Shown one piece after another: positions 60,512-64,000 of a DNA stretch of 64,000 nucleotides. Location: positions 81,321 to 145,320 of the forward strand of contig NZ_JAJKFK010000014.1 in assembly GCF_021653975.1 (NCBI RefSeq). The letters run 5' to 3'. Position 1 is the stretch's first letter. Each line of letters begins with the position of its first letter. This DNA comes from Amycolatopsis sp. GM8. GTDB lineage: Bacteria > Actinomycetota > Actinomycetes > Mycobacteriales > Pseudonocardiaceae. The notes under the pieces were generated by a model, which saw only the letters and a program-made list of their open reading frames with translations, was not told the origin of the DNA and searched no databases. The position numbers and the translations under genes are program-made.

Positions 60512-61304
60512 CAAGGACTCGATGATCGCCGGCGCCGTCGAGGCGATCGGCACCGCCGCCTCGCAGGGCGCGCAGGTGGTGTGCCTGCAGGAACTGTTCT
60601 ACGGCCCCTACTTCTGTCAGGTACAGGACGCCGACTACTACTCCTACACCGAAGGCATCCCGGACGGGCCGACGACGAAGCTGCTGCAGGAGGTCGCCGA
60701 GCGGCACGGGATCGTGATCGTCGCGCCGATGTACGAACAGGAGCAGCCCGGGGTCTACTACAACACCGCGGCGGTGATCGACGCCGACGGCAAGTACCTC
60801 GGCAAGTACCGGAAGAACCATATCCCGCAGGTGAAGGGCTTCTGGGAGAAGTTCTACTTCCGGCCAGGGAACACGGGTTACCCGGTGTTCGACACCGCGG
60901 TCGGCCGGATCGGCGTGTACATCTGCTACGACCGGCACTTCCCGGAGGGCTGGCGCGCGCTCGGCCTGGCCGGGGCGAAGATCGTGTTCAACCCGTCGGC
61001 GACGAGCCGGGGCCTCTCGCAGTACCTGTGGCGGCTCGAACAGCCCGCGGCGGCGGTGGCGAACGAGTACTACGTCGGCGCGATCAACCGGGTCGGGGTG
61101 GAACCGTTGGGCGACAACGACTTCTACGGCCAGACGTACTTTGTGGACCCGCGCGGCGAGCTGGTCGGGGACGCGGCGTCGGACGAGAAGGACGAGGTGG
61201 TCGTGCGCGATCTCGACCTGGACAAGCTCGCCGAGGTGCGCGATCTGTGGGCCTTCTACCGCGATCGCCGCCCGGACTCCTACGGATCGATCGTGGAGCC
61301 GTGA
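60462..61304 (+). CDS. Beta-ureidopropionase / carbon-nitrogen hydrolase
   Basis: A 280-residue nitrilase-superfamily amidohydrolase. The catalytic triad is visible: Glu in VVCLQELFYGPYFCQ, Lys in GKYRKNHIPQ, Cys in GVYICYDRHFPEGW. It should hydrolyse N-carbamoyl-beta-alanine to beta-alanine, CO2 and NH3 (or N-carbamoyl amino acids). It starts at GTG 60462 inside the NCS1 gene and its TGA overlaps the dihydropyrimidinase ATG (TGATG), so it is translated together with both. Confidence 0.92.
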   Translation: MSNLVRAGLVQQRWTGDKDSMIAGAVEAIGTAASQGAQVVCLQELFYGPYFCQVQDADYYSYTEGIPDGPTTKLLQEVAERHGIVIVAPMYEQEQPGVYYNTAAVIDADGKYLGKYRKNHIPQVKGFWEKFYFRPGNTGYPVFDTAVGRIGVYICYDRHFPEGWRALGLAGAKIVFNPSATSRGLSQYLWRLEQPAAAVANEYYVGAINRVGVEPLGDNDFYGQTYFVDPRGELVGDAASDEKDEVVVRDLDLDKLAEVRDLWAFYRDRRPDSYGSIVEP

Positions 61305-62689
61305 TGCGCACTCTCATCAAGGGCGGGACGGTGTTGTCCACGACTGGTGGCGTCCTGGCGGATGTGCTCGTCACCGATGAACGGGTCACCGCCGTCACCG
61401 AGCCAGGCGAGTTCGAAACCGCGGACACGGTGCTCGACGCGACCGGGAAGTACGTGCTCCCGGGCGGGATCGACGCCCACACGCACATGGAGATGCCGTT
61501 CGGCGGCACGTTTTCGGCGGACACCTTCGAGACCGGGACCACGGCCGCCGCGTGGGGCGGCACCACGACGATCATCGATTTCGCCGTGCAGGCCAAGGGA
61601 ACCTCGCTGCTGTCCACTCTGGACAAGTGGCACGAGAAGGCCGACGGGAACTGTGCGATCGACTACGGGTTCCACATGATCGTGTCGGACGTCAACGACG
61701 GCACGCTCAAGGAGATGGAGACCTGCGTCGGCGCCGGGGTGTCCAGCTTCAAGATGTTCATGGCCTACCCCGGCGTGTTCTACTCGACGGACGGCGAGAT
61801 CCTGCGCGCGATGAGGAAGGCCACCGAGACCGGCGCAATGATCATGATGCACGCGGAGAACGGCATCGCGATCGACGAACTGGTGGCGCAGGCGCTGGCC
61901 GATGGCCGCACGGATCCGGTACAGCACGGGTACACGCGTCCGTCCGCTTTGGAGGGTGAGGCGACTTCGCGCGCCATCGCACTGGCGGGCGTGACCGGTG
62001 CGCCGCTGTACATCGTGCACCTGTCGGCCGCGGAAGCGCTTTCCGCCGTGGCGGAGGCACGCGACGACGGGCGGAACGTGTTCGCGGAGACGTGCCCGCA
62101 GTACCTGTATCTGTCCATAGAGGACTTGGCGCGGCCCGGCTTCGAAGGTGCGAAGTACGTCGCTTCTCCCCCGTTGCGGGAGAAGCGGCACCAAGCCGAC
62201 CTGTGGCGGGGCTTGCGGACGAACGACCTGTCAGTGGTCTCGACGGATCACTGCCCGTTCTGTTTCAAGGACCAGAAGGAACTCGGGCGCGGCGATTTCT
62301 CGAAGATCCCCAACGGGATGCCGGGGGTCGAACACCGGATGGACCTGCTGCACCAAGGTGTTGTCGCGGGTGAGATCTCGCTGGGCCGCTGGGTCGAGGC
62401 GTGCTCCACGACGCCGGCGCGGATGTTCGGGCTGTACCCGCGCAAGGGCGTCATCGCGCCGGGCTCGGACGCGGACATCGTGATCTACGATCCGGCCGCT
62501 CGCCAGACGCTTTCCGCGGAGACGCACCACATGGCGGTGGACTACTCCGCGTACGAAGGTTTCGAGATCACGGGCAAGGTGGAAACCGTGCTGTCACGGG
62601 GAAAGGTCGTCGTGTCGCCGGACGGCTTCGCGGGCGGGGCGGGTCACGGGAACTTCCTGTCGCGCGATCTGTGCCAGTACCTGAACTGA
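61304..62689 (+). CDS. Dihydropyrimidinase / hydantoinase
   Basis: A 461-residue cyclic amidohydrolase. The bimetal site is complete: GGIDAHTHMEMPFGG (HxH), SSFKMFMAYPG (carbamylated Lys), MMHAENG (His), IVHLSAAE (His) and STDHCPF (Asp). It opens dihydrouracil/dihydrothymine rings, or 5-substituted hydantoins. SD GGAG is six bases upstream of ATG 61304. It is coupled to the ureidopropionase and followed by an LLM oxidoreductase after nine bases. Confidence 0.94.
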   Translation: MRTLIKGGTVLSTTGGVLADVLVTDERVTAVTEPGEFETADTVLDATGKYVLPGGIDAHTHMEMPFGGTFSADTFETGTTAAAWGGTTTIIDFAVQAKGTSLLSTLDKWHEKADGNCAIDYGFHMIVSDVNDGTLKEMETCVGAGVSSFKMFMAYPGVFYSTDGEILRAMRKATETGAMIMMHAENGIAIDELVAQALADGRTDPVQHGYTRPSALEGEATSRAIALAGVTGAPLYIVHLSAAEALSAVAEARDDGRNVFAETCPQYLYLSIEDLARPGFEGAKYVASPPLREKRHQADLWRGLRTNDLSVVSTDHCPFCFKDQKELGRGDFSKIPNGMPGVEHRMDLLHQGVVAGEISLGRWVEACSTTPARMFGLYPRKGVIAPGSDADIVIYDPAARQTLSAETHHMAVDYSAYEGFEITGKVETVLSRGKVVVSPDGFAGGAGHGNFLSRDLCQYLN

Positions 62690-62698
62690 GGGGTCACC

Positions 62699-63694
62699 AT
62701 GGATTTCGGTGTGGTGCTGCAGACCGATCCGCCCGCGCGGGACGTGGTACGGCTGATGAAGGACGCCGAGGGGCGGGGGTTCGGTTACGGCTGGACGTTC
62801 GACTCGTGCGTATTGTGGCAGGAGCCGTTCGTCATCTACTCGCAGATCCTCGCGGCCACTTCGTCGATGATCGTGGGCCCGATGGTCACCAGTCCGGGCA
62901 CGCGGGACTGGTCGGTGACGGCGTCGTTGTTCGCAACACTGAACGACATGTTCGGCAACCGGACGGTCTGCGGTATCGGCCGGGGCGACTCGGCACACCG
63001 GGTGATCGGCAAGCCACCGTCCACTTTGGCCACCCTGCGCGAGTCGATGCACGTCATCAAGGAGCTGGCCGAGGGGCGCGCGGTTACCCTGCACGACAAG
63101 GAAGTGCGGATCCCGTGGGTCCGCAATGGACGGCTCGAAATGTGGATGGCCGGTTACGGTCCGAAGGCACTACGCATGGTCGGCGAGCATGCCGATGGTT
63201 TCATCCTGCAGTGCGCGGATCCGGCGATCGCCCGGTGGACCATCGGTTCCGTGCACGAGGCGGCCCGGGCCGCAGGCCGGGACCCGGCGGGCATCACGAT
63301 CTGTGTGGCCGCTCCCGCGTATGTCGGTGATGACCTGCCACATCAGCGGGAGCAGCTCCGGTGGTTCGGCGGCATGGTCGGCAACCATGTGGCGGATCTC
63401 GTTACGCGGTATGGTGATTCGGGCCCGGTGCCGAAGGAGCTGACCGACTACATCAAGGAACGTCAGGGGTACGACTACGCGCACCATGGCCGGGCGGGCA
63501 ACCCGTCCACAGATTTCGTCCCGGACGAGATCGTGGACCGGTTCTGCTTGACCGGACCAGCAGGCGCGCATGTCGAACGGTTGCAGGAACTCGCGGAGCT
63601 GGGTGTGGACCAGTTCTCGGTGTACCTCATGCACGATGAGCGCGAACGGACGCTTGCGGCGTATGAGGATATTGTTGGGAAGCTCTCGAGTTAA
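62699..63694 (+). CDS. LLM-class flavin/F420 oxidoreductase, TIGR03842-like
   Basis: A 331-residue luciferase-like TIM-barrel enzyme. DFGVVLQTDPPARDVVRLMKDAEGRGFGYGWTFDSCVLW and ATLNDMFGNRTVCGIGRGDSAHRVIGKPPSTLATLRESMHVIKELAEGR match the TIGR03842 subgroup, which is typically found beside hydantoinase-type genes. F420 or FMN as cofactor is inferred from the family. In this operon the usual dihydropyrimidine dehydrogenase (PydA/PreTA) is absent, so this protein is the only redox candidate for the ring-reduction step. The start is ATG 62699. Confidence 0.88.
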   Translation: MDFGVVLQTDPPARDVVRLMKDAEGRGFGYGWTFDSCVLWQEPFVIYSQILAATSSMIVGPMVTSPGTRDWSVTASLFATLNDMFGNRTVCGIGRGDSAHRVIGKPPSTLATLRESMHVIKELAEGRAVTLHDKEVRIPWVRNGRLEMWMAGYGPKALRMVGEHADGFILQCADPAIARWTIGSVHEAARAAGRDPAGITICVAAPAYVGDDLPHQREQLRWFGGMVGNHVADLVTRYGDSGPVPKELTDYIKERQGYDYAHHGRAGNPSTDFVPDEIVDRFCLTGPAGAHVERLQELAELGVDQFSVYLMHDERERTLAAYEDIVGKLSS

Positions 63695-63873
63695 AGATTA
63701 AAAGATGCCTCGCCGGCGGGCTGGCTCCGGGGATGGCTGGGCCCAAAGGGATCTTGCGTTGGGTGGGTGGTCGGGGTGGGAGGAATCCGCGAGCACCGCC
63801 CAACGCCCATACCCTCCCCCGCCCCGATCCCAAGCCGCCCTTGCGGGAAGCGGGGTTTGTCAAGGTACTCTTT

Positions 63874-64000
63874 TGAGGTGCTCCGAGGTTTCCGGACATG
63901 TCTTCCAAGTAGGCTGGTGGAGGATCCGGAGGAGTTTTTATGGCCAGGAGACAGAGAAGGTATTCGCCGGAATTGAAGGCCGAGGTGGTGAAGGCGGTCC
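63874..64000 (+). mobile_element. Left end of an insertion sequence, probably IS3-like
   Basis: TGAGGTGCTCCGAGGTTTCC starts at 63874 and is followed by GGACATG, resembling IS3-family terminal inverted repeats (TG-start, rich in CCGGACA). The transposase reading frame begins 66 bases further in. Only this end is visible, so boundaries are uncertain. Confidence 0.45.
63940..64000 (+). CDS. Transposase, N-terminal fragment (cut by window edge)
   Basis: ATG 63940 follows a strong GGAGGAG site. The twenty visible residues (ARRQRRYSPELKAEVVKAV after Met) are typical of the helix-turn-helix OrfA of IS3-type transposases (RRYSPELKAEVVKA). The gene continues outside the window. Confidence 0.7.
   Translation, partial: MARRQRRYSPELKAEVVKAV

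Noticed and set aside
1..64000. tRNA or rRNA genes
   Set aside because: No cloverleaf-like CCA/anticodon patterns or rRNA conserved stretches noticed on reading; not exhaustively scanned by software.

Overview
The window is high-GC DNA with many GTG starts and densely overlapping genes, and reads as part of an actinomycete chromosome. A member of the Pseudonocardiaceae such as Amycolatopsis is my best guess. This rests on gene content: a conservon (roadblock/DUF742/GTPase), a SigB/SigF-type sigma factor, a LAL-type LuxR regulator, a DUF574 methyltransferase, an F420-type LLM oxidoreductase, a subtilisin-inhibitor-like protein and a large YD-repeat protein with a WXG-like head. No rRNA, tRNA or CRISPR array was seen. 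One insertion sequence appears to begin at the extreme right edge.

Layout. 1-5 kb: the end of a SigB/SigF-like sigma factor, a PaaI-type thioesterase with a MarR regulator and a clear palindromic operator, then an unrecognised two-gene unit (a 684-aa protein with C-terminal membrane segments plus a 519-aa soluble protein). 5-7.3 kb: a small exported protein built almost entirely of seven 10-residue repeats, a F420/NADP-reductase-like protein, a YceI protein and an unknown partner. 7.4-14.7 kb: a LAL regulator with a perfect inverted repeat upstream, a DUF4232 lipoprotein, an isochorismatase-like hydrolase, a methyltransferase that looks frameshifted, a LysR regulator, an NAD-dependent formate dehydrogenase and a MmcQ/YjbR protein. 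14.7-17.5 kb: an encapsulin nanocompartment operon (DyP peroxidase with C-terminal targeting tag plus shell) beside a SnoaL-tailed ECF sigma factor. 18.4-21 kb: a two-gene prenyl-indole cassette (DMATS-type prenyltransferase plus tryptophanase). 21-24.7 kb: a complete cvnABCD conservon. 25-31 kb: an HTH/PASTA protein, a cytochrome P450 and a fused HyuAB-type oxoprolinase. 31-42 kb: mostly single genes, including a membrane-bound lipase-like protein, a DUF3592 protein, a DUF574 methyltransferase, a cytokinin-dehydrogenase-like flavoprotein, an SDR/ECF-sigma pair, a TIGR04141-family protein and a Uma2 nuclease-like protein. 42-45.4 kb: a membrane-anchored molybdopterin oxidoreductase pair and a tight RHH-VOC-methyltransferase operon whose first gene is only 57 codons. 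45.5-50.4 kb: a 1640-aa RHS/YD-repeat polymorphic toxin with a nuclease-like tip and no visible immunity gene. 50.8-53.8 kb: the hrcA-dnaJ-rsmE heat-shock operon. 54-63.7 kb: a reductive pyrimidine (or hydantoin) catabolism locus.

How genes work together. The right-hand locus forms an almost complete route: NCS1 transporter, dihydropyrimidinase, beta-ureidopropionase, a class III aminotransferase for beta-alanine and a CoA-acylating (methyl)malonate-semialdehyde dehydrogenase, under a PucR regulator. The canonical first enzyme, dihydropyrimidine dehydrogenase, is not present; an LLM flavin/F420 oxidoreductase occupies the operon instead. The prenyltransferase and tryptophanase together predict prenylated indole. 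The DyP peroxidase tag and encapsulin shell predict a loaded protein cage. Many neighbours overlap by ATGA, GTGA or TGATG, which I use to infer translational coupling.

The most interesting unexplained items are the two-gene unit at 1.5-5 kb, the decapeptide-repeat secreted protein at 5.1 kb, the RHS toxin tip with a nuclear-localisation-like basic cluster, and the apparent substitution of an LLM enzyme in pyrimidine catabolism. All function calls are from reading motifs by eye; no database search was run.
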